From Harmonia axyridis (Eukaryota > Arthropoda > Insecta > Coleoptera > Coccinellidae), in assembly GCF_914767665.1 (NCBI RefSeq), contig NC_059504.1:17300501-17364500 (forward strand): a stretch of 64,000 nucleotides of DNA, in the 5' to 3' direction. Below, one piece after another: positions 1-10,909 of this stretch. Every line of letters starts with the position of its first letter. The stretch's first letter is position 1. The notes under the pieces are model-generated. The model made no database searches and had not been told where the DNA came from. It saw only the letters and a program-made list of their open reading frames with translations. The position numbers were made by a program, and so were the translations under genes.

Positions 1-585
1 GATCTATATTCGTCTAGTCTTTTCGGGAAATATGTGTAGGTAATATCAGGTATTTTTTCTTCTTCGTGATTTCAATTTCAACATTGTGTTGATAATAAAA
101 AATGAAACCCCATTCTTAATGTCTTCATCAATTCCAGAAATAGTATCAGTATATTCCCAAATAAGTGAAGAAAGTTCAATATCGATCCTTTCAGAACAAG
201 ATATTCCTAGAAGATGGTATTTAACTCATCTCAAAGAGAATGAATGAAATGCCTCAGAATGACACCTTTCCCTATACTGAAAGTGAACTTCATTCTCTCC
301 AAATAAGGTGGAATTGTTATCATTCTTCAGTGAAGAATTGAAGCACTTGAGATTTACCTCTATAAACTCATGTAATTTTTGCTTTCAACTTACAGAAGTC
401 AAATAAGGAAATAATTATTTTAAAGTTGAGTGGAAATGAATTTGCTTTCGTTCATTCGTGATGAGTTCCACTCAAAAAGGATTAAATTAAAAAAATATTA
501 CAGTTACAAAATAGCATCGGCTCTTTTCTCATTTTCCTGATTAATCATCTTGATAATTCTGATTGAGAATAAATACAATTTGCAG
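1..585. other. Non-coding left flank
   Basis: No open frame here has family similarity. The next gene enters at 586 through a splice acceptor (TTTGCAG), so its first exon with the start codon and most of the signal peptide must lie here or left of the window. I could not find an ATG exon with a donor in the right phase. Confidence 0.4.
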
Positions 586-2335
586 TTACTTCTGGGCGTT
601 ATATCCCTATCCCTACAAGAAGACATCAATCTACCCGATTTAGATCCACAAGATGCCCAACAGATCATCGAACAACAAGATAACTCCTTGAAATATGCCC
701 CAAAAATAGAATCCAATGTTCCAGCTGTGAGATATCTTGGAAATGAACCACACAATGTAGTTGAAGACATCTACTTGGCCAACCAGTATCATGGTCAAGA
801 TGGTTTGGGCGGATATTTGTACGGATATTCAGTACCAGACATTTCAAAAACGGAGAAGAAAAAAGCTGGTGGAGATTTGAGAGGAGCTTACAACTACATC
901 GCAGGAAATGGTCAGGAGATAAAAGTAAATACATTTCAGTTGGTTCGTTATCAGTCATAATATTTTATGTTTATCATTATAGGTTGAATATTGGGACGAT
1001 GGTACAGGTTTCCATCAAATAGACAACGTACCAAAGAACCTTCCAGAGGATCTGCCTGCTGTTAAAGCCGAAAAGGAGCGGTTCCTGAAAAGATGGCAGG
1101 AGGAAGCTGAGAGAAATTCACGCCCTGTTGAGTAAGTACCTCGCAAACTATAGTTCAATTCATATTAATTGAGTCTTCATTACCTTCTCAGAGATCCCTA
1201 CAACAGCGAAGGTCAGTACAAAGAAGGACCACTCTCACCTCAAGGACAGTTGCAACGACAACAACAATTCGCAGCTCAATTCGGAAAATCAACAGCTTAT
1301 AAACAACCACAAGGAGCAGCATCACAGCAGAGTGCCATCTACCAGTCCAACTTGGAGAGGACTCAACCTTACAGCTCGAACTACCAACCTTACCAAGGAA
1401 AAGACCAACAGAACCAAGGTGCCTACAAATCTGAAAAGTTGACCGCTCTCCCTAAAGGTCCTCAAGCAGCTACTGGATATGGCCAAACTAGTGGAGGGTA
1501 TGGAGCTCAACCTTCAGGGGGATATGGTTCCACTGGTGGATATGGAGCTCAACCTTCAGGAGGATATGGAGCTCAACCTTCAGGAGGATATGGTTCAACC
1601 TCAGGAGGTCAATCGGGATATGGTGCGCAAAGACCAGTAGTTTCCTCAGGATATGGTGGACAGGGTAACTCTGGTTATGGTGGTTCTACTGGAGGTTATG
1701 GTACTCAGACCTCAGCACCAGCATATGGCAGTCCTAGTACTTCAGGATATGGCGGACAATCCGGATATGGTAGTTCTGGAGGATATGGCAGCCAACCTTC
1801 AGGTGGACAAACAGGATATGGTGGTTCTGGGGGTTATGGAAGTCAACCTTCAAGCAGCGGATCTGCATACGGTGGTCAAGGTGCTTCAGGTTATGGAGCC
1901 AAGCCTTCAGGTAGTGGATCTGCATACGGTGGTCAAGGTGCTTCAGGTTATGGAGCCAAGCCTTCAGGTAGTGGATCTGGATATGGAGGACAAACTACTA
2001 CAGGTTATGGAGGTTCTGGGGGATATGGAGCCAGGCCAACAGGTGCTTATGGATTGGTTTCCGGAGGTTATGTGGGACAGTCTAGCCAAAATATTAACAA
2101 ATACGCAGCATTACAATCTGCTCCATATGGACAAGGTTCTGAAACTCACAGTAAATACATTTCGAGCCAAGGAGAAGAAGATGACGGCTCTTATAAACCA
2201 GAAAAAGATGAAGAACAAGGTCCACCCAGAGGTTTCTTCTACAAGTTCGATTATCCTGTTGGTATTATTGTTTCCAAGCAAGGCCCAGCACAAGGTGGTT
2301 ACCAAGATCAACAGAAAAAGCTTGGTTCATACTGA
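586..2335 (+). CDS. R&R (CPR) cuticular protein with GYG-rich, resilin-like tail; 5' end missing
   Basis: Secreted chitin-binding structural protein of insect cuticle. Visible exons are 586-924, 983-1131 and 1192-2335; all junctions have GT/AG and matching phase (0, then 2). The first visible residues, LLLGVISLSL, look like the end of a signal peptide; the initiator exon is not resolved. The R&R chitin-binding core spans the first intron: GAYNYIAGNGQEIK then VEYWDDGTGFH, matching the G-x-Y-x-Y ... V-x-Y-x-x-D-x-x-G-F pattern. The last exon holds a long low-complexity region of GGYG, SGYG and AQPSGG motifs like the elastic repeats of resilin-type proteins, then an acidic stretch and a conserved-looking C-terminus ending LGSY. 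Assignment to the CPR family is strong. Calling it an elastic resilin-like protein is inference from composition. Polyadenylation signals follow. Confidence 0.85.
1859..1972 (+). repeat. 57-bp tandem duplication inside the GYG-rich exon
   Basis: Two adjacent 57-bp units (1859-1915, 1916-1972) appear identical and encode the same 19 residues, starting GSAYGGQG. The copies keep the reading frame, so this is a recent expansion of the elastic repeat domain. Confidence 0.9.
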
Positions 2336-2346
2336 AAATTATACGA

Positions 2347-2399
2347 AATAAATCCTGGGTTTTCCTAAAAAGTTTACATTATTGCAAACAGGAAATAAA
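2347..2399 (+). terminator. Polyadenylation signals of the cuticular protein gene
   Basis: AATAAA occurs at 2347-2352 and at 2394-2399, 12 and 59 bases after the stop codon. The rest of the convergent gap to 2926 is AT-rich with a short CT tract near 2790 and nothing else recognised. Confidence 0.6.
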
Positions 2400-2926
2400 T
2401 TGAACGTTTTATTTATAATTGTACATATCATATTTTCATCGGTGTTCATAAATTAAGTACAGATGATTCCTAGTTATTTAAACACAACATTCTTGATCTT
2501 AGTAATTAAATAATAAATAAATACATTAAATTATGCAACGTTTCAATCAAATGACTAATATACTAGCGATTATGTAAAGAGAATTATCAAAGGATTAATC
2601 AATGATTGATTGGAAGTTTTGTTCTGAGGATTATTCTGATCTTTAATTTGAGGATGTTCACAATTACTCGTAATCTTGATTTTAATTAATGGTTGAAACG
2701 ATAATTGTATTGCATATCACAAAACTACACTGGAAATTAAGGTAAGTATATCGAAAATTACAAAAATTAGATAATAGATGAGATCATCTCTCTCTCTTTA
2801 TGATATCCATCTAAAAAAAAGTTAATAAATCATCATTTTTGTTTGATCAGTCGATAAGAATTACATTGTTGTTGCCTTCAACAACGAATCAGAGGATTTT
2901 TGCATCCTAAAATAAAAAGATTCCGT

Positions 2927-5900
2927 TTAAGGATATGTGAAAAGTTCAGCAGGATCTGGAATGCTATCAACATCATCTTCTGGTTTCAAAAGGAAAAACT
3001 TTTGTGGAGGTTTCGCATTATTATTACCAATTATTGGTAGTCTATTTATTATTGGAAAGCGTTGTCCAAGAGATGACATCCAATTCTGGAAGTTTTGTCC
3101 AACGTTCTGTCCAACAGTTTGAATACCTTGTCCTACATTTTGTCCGAACTGTTGAACACCGCTGGAGACGTTTGAGACTACTTGAGGAACGTTGACTTCT
3201 ATTGGGAAGAATTGGGAATTCTGTATCCAGCCTGCAATTATGCCTTGTCTGGCTCCTGATTCTTGGACGCGCCTGTAAAAATAAATATGTTTCAATTTAT
3301 TCATCATTTTGAAGTTTTTTTGTGACTGTAGAACGAAACAATCGCAATTTTGCAAAAACAGTTTCCTAGCCGTGTTATTTCTCGAAGAGGTGAGACGTGA
3401 TCACAATGGCCACCGAGATCTTGTGATTCAACACCTTTAGACTTTTTTCTTTAAGGCCACGTGAAATATAATGCTCCACAATAGATTTAAGTATTTAAAG
3501 ATGGAATTGGTGAAATTATCGAAGACATACAGCCACAAATCTGCGAATTGATCATGGAAAGGATATGATGCTGCAACCGTAGCATTGGAGGCCATTTGGC
3601 TGATATCTTTTTCCTCCGTTAATGGCATACCTTCCACTTTACAATGAAATAAACTTCCTTTGATTTTTTTTTTGAATATACTTGTTTTTTTATATCAAAA
3701 TGAAAACTTTCATTGGAAAACCCTTTATAATAAAACCTTCGGTATAGGGTTACTTCTGCAACTGAGAAATTATGAGGGTTGTAATTTTTCAGTATTAATT
3801 TATATTCAGTATCACCTTATGTAAAGATCTATTTAATTTCATGATTATTTGTCCTGTTTTTTTGAGAAATCCTTTTTTTTATCAATTCCCTTCATTATCA
3901 GCTTCTAAACCAAAGCAAGCAATCTTCGCATAAAATTCTGTGTAGATAGTTCTATCATGATAATTATAAAATTGGTTATGCAAGCTTCGCAGAATTTGAT
4001 CATATTCTAAAATGAAAATAAAAATAGTAAAGCAAATTTTATTTAGTTTCCTAGATATATGTAGTTACCGAAATTATGACCCTACTTTTATATTCGAATT
4101 CAAAAATTTTAAAAGGTAATATCAAATATAGGTGAATTCAATATAATGTGAAATGAAATTTGATCATACCCGATTGGTACTAAAACATATCCTTTCTGCA
4201 TCAATGGCACTGCACTTGTCGTTGAACTAAGGAAAATTGAAGATAACAATACAATGAACATATTTGCGAAAAACATTTTACGCATATTACAATTAAAAGA
4301 ACTTCTACTCAAATATCGATAAGATTATTGAATACAAGAGTCAAAAATGGCAGTAAGATATAAGAGTATGTCCGAAAATTCAGTACACCAATCTTGACCG
4401 AATGAATACTACCAGTTTTGGTCAAGCTACTTATCATACAAGAAGTGCTCTTCCTCAAGAGATCATTGGAAACAGTTAAGTTAAAAGAGGCGATGAGAGT
4501 CCGTAAGACCAAATTAAGATCAAGAAGTTTGTGTTTGACCCAAAAGGATGAGGATATCAATGAGGTTTTCGACCAGAGGCGTGCAACGCAAATTTTGATG
4601 TCCGATTTCGAAATTTCCCTTCGCAAAATCCATTTCAGAACATTTTGAACAACTTTAGTTTCGTGACTGTATATGTGTGCGCGAATTAATGCTAATTTTA
4701 TTATCTTCGACAATATTTATCCATTATTTAGTGTTGAACCTGCCAAAATTAGAAGAAGAATCAACCAAATCAAGGATTGTTTTATAGCCATTTTCAATGT
4801 CTTTAAATAATTACACTGTTAAATACGCTAATGATTTCCGAAAATATTTCTAGATGTTTGATTTGTTACATTTCAATTATATTCAATCCCGCCAAAACTA
4901 CAAAATTCACCTAAATGAAAGATTCCTCCTTTCATGTTTCGTCATTTTTGCTACTCAGATTTTCTAACAGACATTTCAAAATGTACCTAATCAATTACAC
5001 AGTACATTGTAAGCTACGCTACTGATCTTCAGTATGCTACTTATTTGTTACCAACGAAAGTGTTTTAAATACTCTAATGAAGTTTTCTATTTGTTGACTT
5101 AATTTCCAATTTGTTTGAATAACAGATGCCACATATGAAGATGTCTTTTTTTGGGCATAATATAAATAAATCGAAAGAGAAAGTGATGTATTTTCTGAAA
5201 GTTTATATCAAAATTTTTTTCTACTAAATTAACAAACCAATTTGAACTCTCGTTCTTCGGAAAGAAAGGTATATTAATGATCATTTTGAAACTAGAATTT
5301 CAAAAATATCAAATCTTTTCGTTACATCAGGCTGAAATTTATTTTGTATGTACAGGATGATTGTTTATATTTAGCTACATTATAGCTGTCTCAGTTGATA
5401 TTGGTCTTACAAAAACGTTTAAATGGGCAAATATGAAGTATTTTTATGAGAATTCGAAATTCAGTACTACGAAATGCAAAGAAGCATTAAAAACCTACAA
5501 ATTTTAAGTGAATTGGTATTTTTATGGAACAAATATATTCTTTATTGAGGTTCTCCTTATCAGTCTACGAAAAATATATGAATGTTTTTGTCTGGATCTA
5601 AGGTAGCTGTAGAACGCCACAGGACAATACTGCGATTTCTCTTTTGAAAAAATATGTGCATAGATTAAAAAAAAAGATATCAATAAAAAAATAAATCAAA
5701 TCGGATTTCTTATATCTATGAAACTAGACAAATTTCAACAGAAGATTTTCAATAAATTTTCATTAAATTTTCAACCATCAATTTTCAGCAAATTTTCAAC
5801 AATAAATTTTCAATGAATTTTCAGCGAAAAAATTTCAATGAATATTATAGAATCACAGCGTTGTCATGTGGAGTTCTACAGCTACCTTAGATTTAAACGA

Positions 5901-6780
5901 AAAAAGTCTATATTTTTCGAAAACTGATAATGATAACCTCAACGGTTTACATACCTATATAGGTACCTATATTCAAAATCATGAGAAAAAGCTTTAGCGA
6001 TAAATTTTTATGTTTATAATGCTTTTTTGCATTTCCTGGTACTGAATTCTGTATCCCTTTAAAAATACTTCATATTGATCCATTTAAACGTTTTTGTAAG
6101 ACCAATATTAACTGAGATGGATATTGAGTAAAACATAAACAATCACCCTGTACATGTGAAAGAACCACAAAACTCTTCATGCCAAATTCAGGAGGACTTT
6201 GTCATTAGAACCATATATTTTTTTTTCAGAGAACAAGCATTTCAAAGTCCCAGCTTTCTAATTTCTGATTGATTAGGTATCAGAAGTAAACAACGAAATA
6301 TGATGAAATAAAAACTTCTTACAACTTACCAATTTTGTAGATAACATACTGGTTGTTATTTATCGATAACGGTGGACTTCCCTCAGTAATTTTCTCGAAC
6401 AACAATTCTGTAGAAGTAGAATTATCTTCGTCCACATACTCAAAATTGTCGTATTTACTGGTAGTCGTCACAATCTCATCTTCTTCAACCAAAGCTTCTT
6501 GCACAGGTGTAGTTGTTGAAGGAGTACCATAAAACATCTCCTGTTCCGCTGGACTCAAGGTGTACACAGGCTTGTCCCAGGTTTGAGGTCTGCTGAGGTC
6601 CTCGTGGACGTAATTTGAATTCGCTGCCTGAATCCTTTGCAGAAAATACTCCAAAATTGGCGGTAGCTTACTTACAGAAGTTGTGTCAGTGTTACCGAAT
6701 AACTTAACAGGGCCTACTACGATCAATTTGGCCGCGGAGCATGTTTGCAACAGGAATACCCAAGAAATTATCGACTTCAT
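2927..6780 (-). CDS. Uncharacterised secreted protein, three exons, 300 residues
   Basis: I do not recognise the family. Exons read on the minus strand are 6780-6330, 3636-3531 and 3272-2927; donors are GTAAGT and GTATGT, the phases (1, then 2) match, and the joined frame is 903 nt. The N-terminus MKSIISWVFLLQTCSAAKL is a clear signal peptide. The mature protein has an acidic Thr/Glu-rich middle, a short linker exon (EGMPLTEEKD...FADLWL) and a C-terminal half with a Gln-Asn-Gly-rich repeat of the form VGQ-(N/G) around VQQFGQNVGQGIQTVGQN, followed by a Pro-rich tail. No transmembrane segment is seen after the signal. Being secreted and next to a cuticle gene suggests an extracellular or cuticular role, but that is only context. 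The 2.7-kb first intron contains a fold-back element. Confidence 0.7.
4170..4285 (-). CDS. Possible alternative first exon with its own signal peptide
   Basis: On the minus strand an ATG at 4285 opens MRKMFFANMFIVLLSSIF, a strong signal peptide, then about 15 more residues up to a donor (GG|GTATGA) at 4170/4169. The exon ends in phase 2. It therefore fits the last exon at 3272 of the secreted-protein gene but not the middle exon at 3636, which needs phase 1. A transcript starting here would skip exons 1 and 2 and give a short secreted isoform. It could instead be a separate gene or a chance open frame. Confidence 0.4.
5350..6153. mobile_element. Fold-back element with ACAGG(G/A)TG ends
   Basis: The left end TACAGGATGATTGTTTAT and the inverted right end are near-complementary. 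The match continues inward for much of the element (GGTCTTACAAAAACGTTT... is mirrored near 6095, and the GGTAGCTGTAGAAC segment near 5600 is mirrored near 5880). It lies in the first intron of the secreted-protein gene and has no coding capacity. Confidence 0.8.
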
Positions 6781-7277
6781 TTCTGCGCTAATAGACGATA
6801 TGTCTGATTGCTGTTTATTTGGGAGTCTGAGGATTTCACATCAAGTTGTAGAAGAGTGCGTGTAAAAGTGGAACAAACTTATGTTACCGGTTCATCCGGA
6901 TTTCTCAACGAAGTATCTTCGTGAACATTTCCGAAAAGGGAAATGAACATAATAATAGATGATCTTTTCGGAGTGAATCAGGTTTCAAGGGAAATGAAAG
7001 ATTATAAAAAGAATATACTTACACTGGACTTTTCTATTGAACTCAGATTGTTCCTGACGAATAATTATTATTTGAGTTGGGTTTCGCTCTCTATTCGTTT
7101 TACCAGATGGATTATTTTCACAAAATACTAAAAAACCCTCGGGCGCATCCACCATTTCAAATAAAAAACTAGAAGAGCATCGTCGTGAAGTTAGAAGCTT
7201 TTGCGGATTTGTTGAAATTCGTATTCATCTTATTTTTCCATATGAAATTTCTATAAATCAACTTGAATCACTTTAAA
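6781..7277. other. Upstream region of the secreted-protein gene
   Basis: This should contain the minus-strand promoter of the gene starting at 6780, but I see no clear TATA box. The remaining open frames are short and unrelated to known families. Confidence 0.3.
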
Positions 7278-7299
7278 TCATAACAAAATAAAAAATAAT

Positions 7300-7795
7300 G
7301 AAAAAATAAAGATAAAGGATCTAAGACTGAGGCATCTAATAGATTTTTCACTTAACCTATTGCGAGTTATTGTAACTGTAAGACAAGCTCTGGAAAATTG
7401 TCTTTCAACAGGAACTGAAGATGCTGGCGTTGACAAAAAACCCTTGGCCATTTTGGCCAAGTTTGGAAAGATATTTCTGAAACTACCAAAATCTACCAAT
7501 AGATTTCATAGAAATATGATAAAACTACTAATAAAGTCACACTGGCGAATGCTTTTGTCTCTCGGCGCTCGGGGAATCCCCTTATTTAGTCCTAGCGCGC
7601 ACGAGATTGCAGAAATATATGCCATGCGACGCATACATATCAAGTTCAAGTAATATCTAGTAGCTTGATATCAAGTCAAGCAATAAATATCTAAAATCAA
7701 GTCAAGTATGTAATTTTTCACGAGCTCGATTTAAAAGTCAAGTAGCTGGTTAAAATGTCAAGCTCCTTCGCTTGTTGAATCCCTAATCAGAGAAA
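7300..7795 (-). mobile_element. hAT transposon remnant
   Basis: The minus-strand frame 7499-7330 encodes a piece of the hAT C-terminal dimerisation domain: LAKMAKGFLSTPASSVPVER followed by QFSRA and RNRLS. To its right, 7640-7770 holds a cluster of TCAAG(T/C) repeats and a terminus-like CTTGTTGAATCCCTAATC, resembling subterminal transposase-binding repeats. The N-terminal and catalytic parts are gone, so the element is internally deleted and dead. A matching left terminal repeat was not found. Confidence 0.7.
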
Positions 7796-8466
7796 TATCT
7801 CTTCTTCAATTTCTCTAGTGAAACCTCTTAACTCAGAATTATGCAGTACTTAAAAAATCATTTCATTTGAATAATGTATGGAATAAAATCGGTGTATTCA
7901 ATAAAATTCACAAATCAAAAAAATAAATACCGCATTTTCTTGCCAAAAACTCAACGACGATAAAAACCTACGAGAATTCGGTCTTTTGTATAACCTTTTG
8001 AATCTTGGAATTTTTTCGTTCCTCCTTGCAAATAACCGATAAAATTTCAAATAAAATAAGTCAGTTTAGATATTCGTTTAGGTCAGAAAAACTTAATGAT
8101 ACGACACTGACGAAATTTCGCATTAACATTTTTTTCAACACTTTGCTACCGGTTCCTAAATTACAGTTCCATCGAATATTTTTTTTAAATTTTAGAAAAC
8201 TAGAACCTTATACGTGTATGGCCCCGCAACAAAATATTGTATTTTACTCTTTAGCTTTCTCAGCCGATCTATTCAGATCCTGAAACTGCTCTGAAAACTT
8301 CAAGTCTCTTGGACATTCCTTTCGAGAGTTATCGATTACACGACGATGGTAGACCTAGAGCCTAGACGGACAGATATAATTTTGATTATGACGAATTATT
8401 CTTCAGTGAGTGGATCCCAATTTTTCGAATAAGTTACACTCTAAGACTTCTGTAAAGAGCATAAGT

Positions 8467-8510
8467 CATAGAAATATAATATAACTATATAATTATATTA
8501 TATTTCTATG
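8467..8510. repeat. AT-rich near-perfect hairpin
   Basis: CATAGAAATATAATATA is mirrored by TTATATTATATTTCTATG around a very short loop. It could be a tiny inverted-repeat element remnant or a cruciform-prone site. The rest of 7796-8640 shows no gene. Confidence 0.75.
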
Positions 8511-8653
8511 GCATAAGTTCAATAATATTCAACAAGTGTCTAATCCAGGATAATTCTCCAATCATTGATATCTGCAACTCCTTCTCCGCAACCAACAAAA
8601 CATTTATATGCTGCGCGGATCCCAGTATAATTCGATCACGCAATTTTGGCCTT

Positions 8654-8662
8654 ATTGCATCA
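8654..8662. promoter_or_regulatory. Candidate amino-acid-response element (ATF4/C-EBP composite site)
   Basis: ATTGCATCA matches the core of the mammalian CHOP amino-acid-response element, and its complement TGATGCAAT fits the TGATGxAAx composite site bound by ATF4. It lies about 60 bases upstream of a TATA-like TATAACT at 8723 and about 215 bases upstream of the putative 5' UTR donor of asparagine synthetase, a classical ATF4 target. Function is inferred. Confidence 0.5.
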
Positions 8663-8722
8663 TTTCATTTCGCGTTTGGGTGTTCTAACTCGCGCAGAAA
8701 ATGAAAAGCCCTCTCTTCAGTC

Positions 8723-8877
8723 TATAACTTGCATTCCAAAATGAGCATTTAAAGGTGATTGTCATTTGGAATTGGTTAAAACCTCTTTTATCGCCGGTTT
8801 TGATGTTTCAGTATTGCCACGCAAAGGGTCATTGATAATAATATCTTCAGTTGTTAATCGTGTGCATCAGCATTGAG
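8723..8877 (+). promoter_or_regulatory. Putative promoter and 5' UTR exon of asparagine synthetase
   Basis: A TATA-like TATAACT at 8723-8729 is followed by a strong splice donor, CATTGAG|GTGAGT, after 8877. The coding exon downstream begins with an acceptor (GCTTTACAG, to 10901) only eight bases before the ATG, so an upstream non-coding exon is required and this is the best candidate. Confidence 0.45.
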
Positions 8878-9384
8878 GTGAGTGAGTTTATCTTCTTCAA
8901 TTGGGAATTTTTTTTTTTAGAGTTTTCCAAAATTTGTTTAATTGGAAATATATAGTTATTTGCACTAACATAAACAAATGTTTACAGTTTTCTGTAATTC
9001 CATTTGTGGAACCGGTTTTATACATATATAAACATACATGGATCTATAAAAAAAAGGGTTTTCAAGCAGTATTTTGAATTTTTCTGACAATATATTCTAT
9101 TAAGGAAGTTCTGATATGAGGTATCTTTTGGAGAGTATTATTGAAGACTTATGCATTTTTAAATGTATTACATGTTTACCTGAAGTGATTATAGCGCATC
9201 CACCTATTTGAATTTTTTTATATTTTCTAATAAAATGAAAATAGAACATACTATTTTGGTTAATGACGGAGTTTTGATTATATCTAAGACTGTTATTCGA
9301 TTCCTCGAGATGAATAATGTGATTTTCAGATTAGAATTCAAACTCAAAGAAATGACCAGGCAGCAGCCTAATGGAAAAAATTGT

Positions 9385-10315
9385 TTTCTGAATTTTTCGT
9401 ATTTTGTAGAATGAGACCTCCTGAACAAGAAAGTGTATGGGTCCCACTTAATCGACTAGTTTTCGAGATACAGGGGTGTGGAAGTTGGAAAAAGAAAAAT
9501 TTCTTCAAAGTATCATTTCTCTGAGGAAAATGAAAATATCTTGAAAGAAACACGACAAATATTTTTTATCCATAAGGTATTACTTTAGACTGGTTTTTTA
9601 ATAGAAATTATTCTTAGATACGAGGTGATAGATACTTTTTTCAAAATTAAATTAGTTTAGTTCATAATTCACCTTATAATTGAAATTTTTCAATTCTTTA
9701 TCATTACTCTCAGTTCGAGTACACTATTATAATAATAATAATAAGAGGGGTGACCGTTATTACAAAAGTTGTCAAAAAATCGTAAACAATGAAAATTTCA
9801 TTCAGAGTAACGACGGTAAGAGACACGTTGGCATAAATTTATTGTTATTTTGAAGTACATTGTACAGGGTGTCCCAAATTCGATGCTCACTGAGAGCAAC
9901 TCAAGAACTATAAGACTCGGAGAAAAAACTCCCCCATCCCTTTTTTTTGGAATAGATATCAGAAAGCAAATCATAGATATCTTGAAACTGGTGAGCAAAA
10001 TCAATATTGTGTGACATTAATTATAAAAGTGTACCCGAACTGAGGGTAATGACAAAAATTGGAAAAATTCCATGGACGACTTTTTCAATTGGATGGTGAG
10101 TTATGAACTAAACGAATTCAACAATATTTGTTGCTCAAATATGTTTCATTCAAGATTTTTTCCTATGAGAAATGTTATTTTAAAGATGTGCCATTTTCCA
10201 AAATTCGACACCCTGTATCTCGAAAACTAGTTATATGATTGAGTTGAACCCATAGACTTTCTTGTTCAGGAGGTCATATTCTACAAAATACGAAAAATTT
10301 ACCGGTGACAATTCT
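9385..10315. mobile_element. Fold-back element in the 5' UTR intron of asparagine synthetase
   Basis: Left arm 9385-9733 and right arm 10025-10315 are inverted copies sharing CCTCCTGAACAAGAAAGT, TAGTTTTCGAGATACAGG and TTTAGTTCATAA(T/C)TCACC. The centre contains ACAGGGTGTCCC near 9863. A third copy of the arm lies at 21690-22100. No protein is encoded. Confidence 0.8.
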
Positions 10316-10909
10316 TGCACTAGATTGGTGCCATTAAAAGTATTCTAAAAAGGAAAATCAACTAATCTTTATAAGAATTGACATTCTCTCCATATTAGGG
10401 TCCTTTCAGTGCTTTTTCTGTTCATTTAATGTTATGTCAATCAAAAGTTCGATGTTCTCAAATCCTTAATCGTAATATTCTTATTCATTGCTATAGAAGT
10501 TGAAAAAAAAAAGAAATATTCTACTGCTATGTATCGCTCGTAATATTTTGGTATAATAAGTATAAATACGATTGATTTGTTACAGGATTCATATTATGAT
10601 ATCAGAAGAAGGCTTAAATCATATCCTGCTATTCCATAGATAGACTAATCAATAATGCAATTAAAATAATCGTGAATGCTAATAATGAAATATCGAATTT
10701 CATTAATATTTACCTGTGCTCATCCATAATTATTTTACTTATCTCAGTGCTTCTGCTTTTTCATATTCGTGATTCCATAAATATGACAGCGATATAAATT
10801 ATCTGCCAATATTTCATAACAAGATTTGAAGAATTGATTCATTGAATTTATTCGTTACACACTCATTGTTATACTTATATCTTATATTTTTTGCTTTACA
10901 GAAATAAAA

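Noticed and set aside
1653..2351. 232-residue frame overlapping the cuticular protein exon
   Set aside because: It is the +1 shadow of the GYG repeat region; the R&R protein frame is continuous with the upstream exons.
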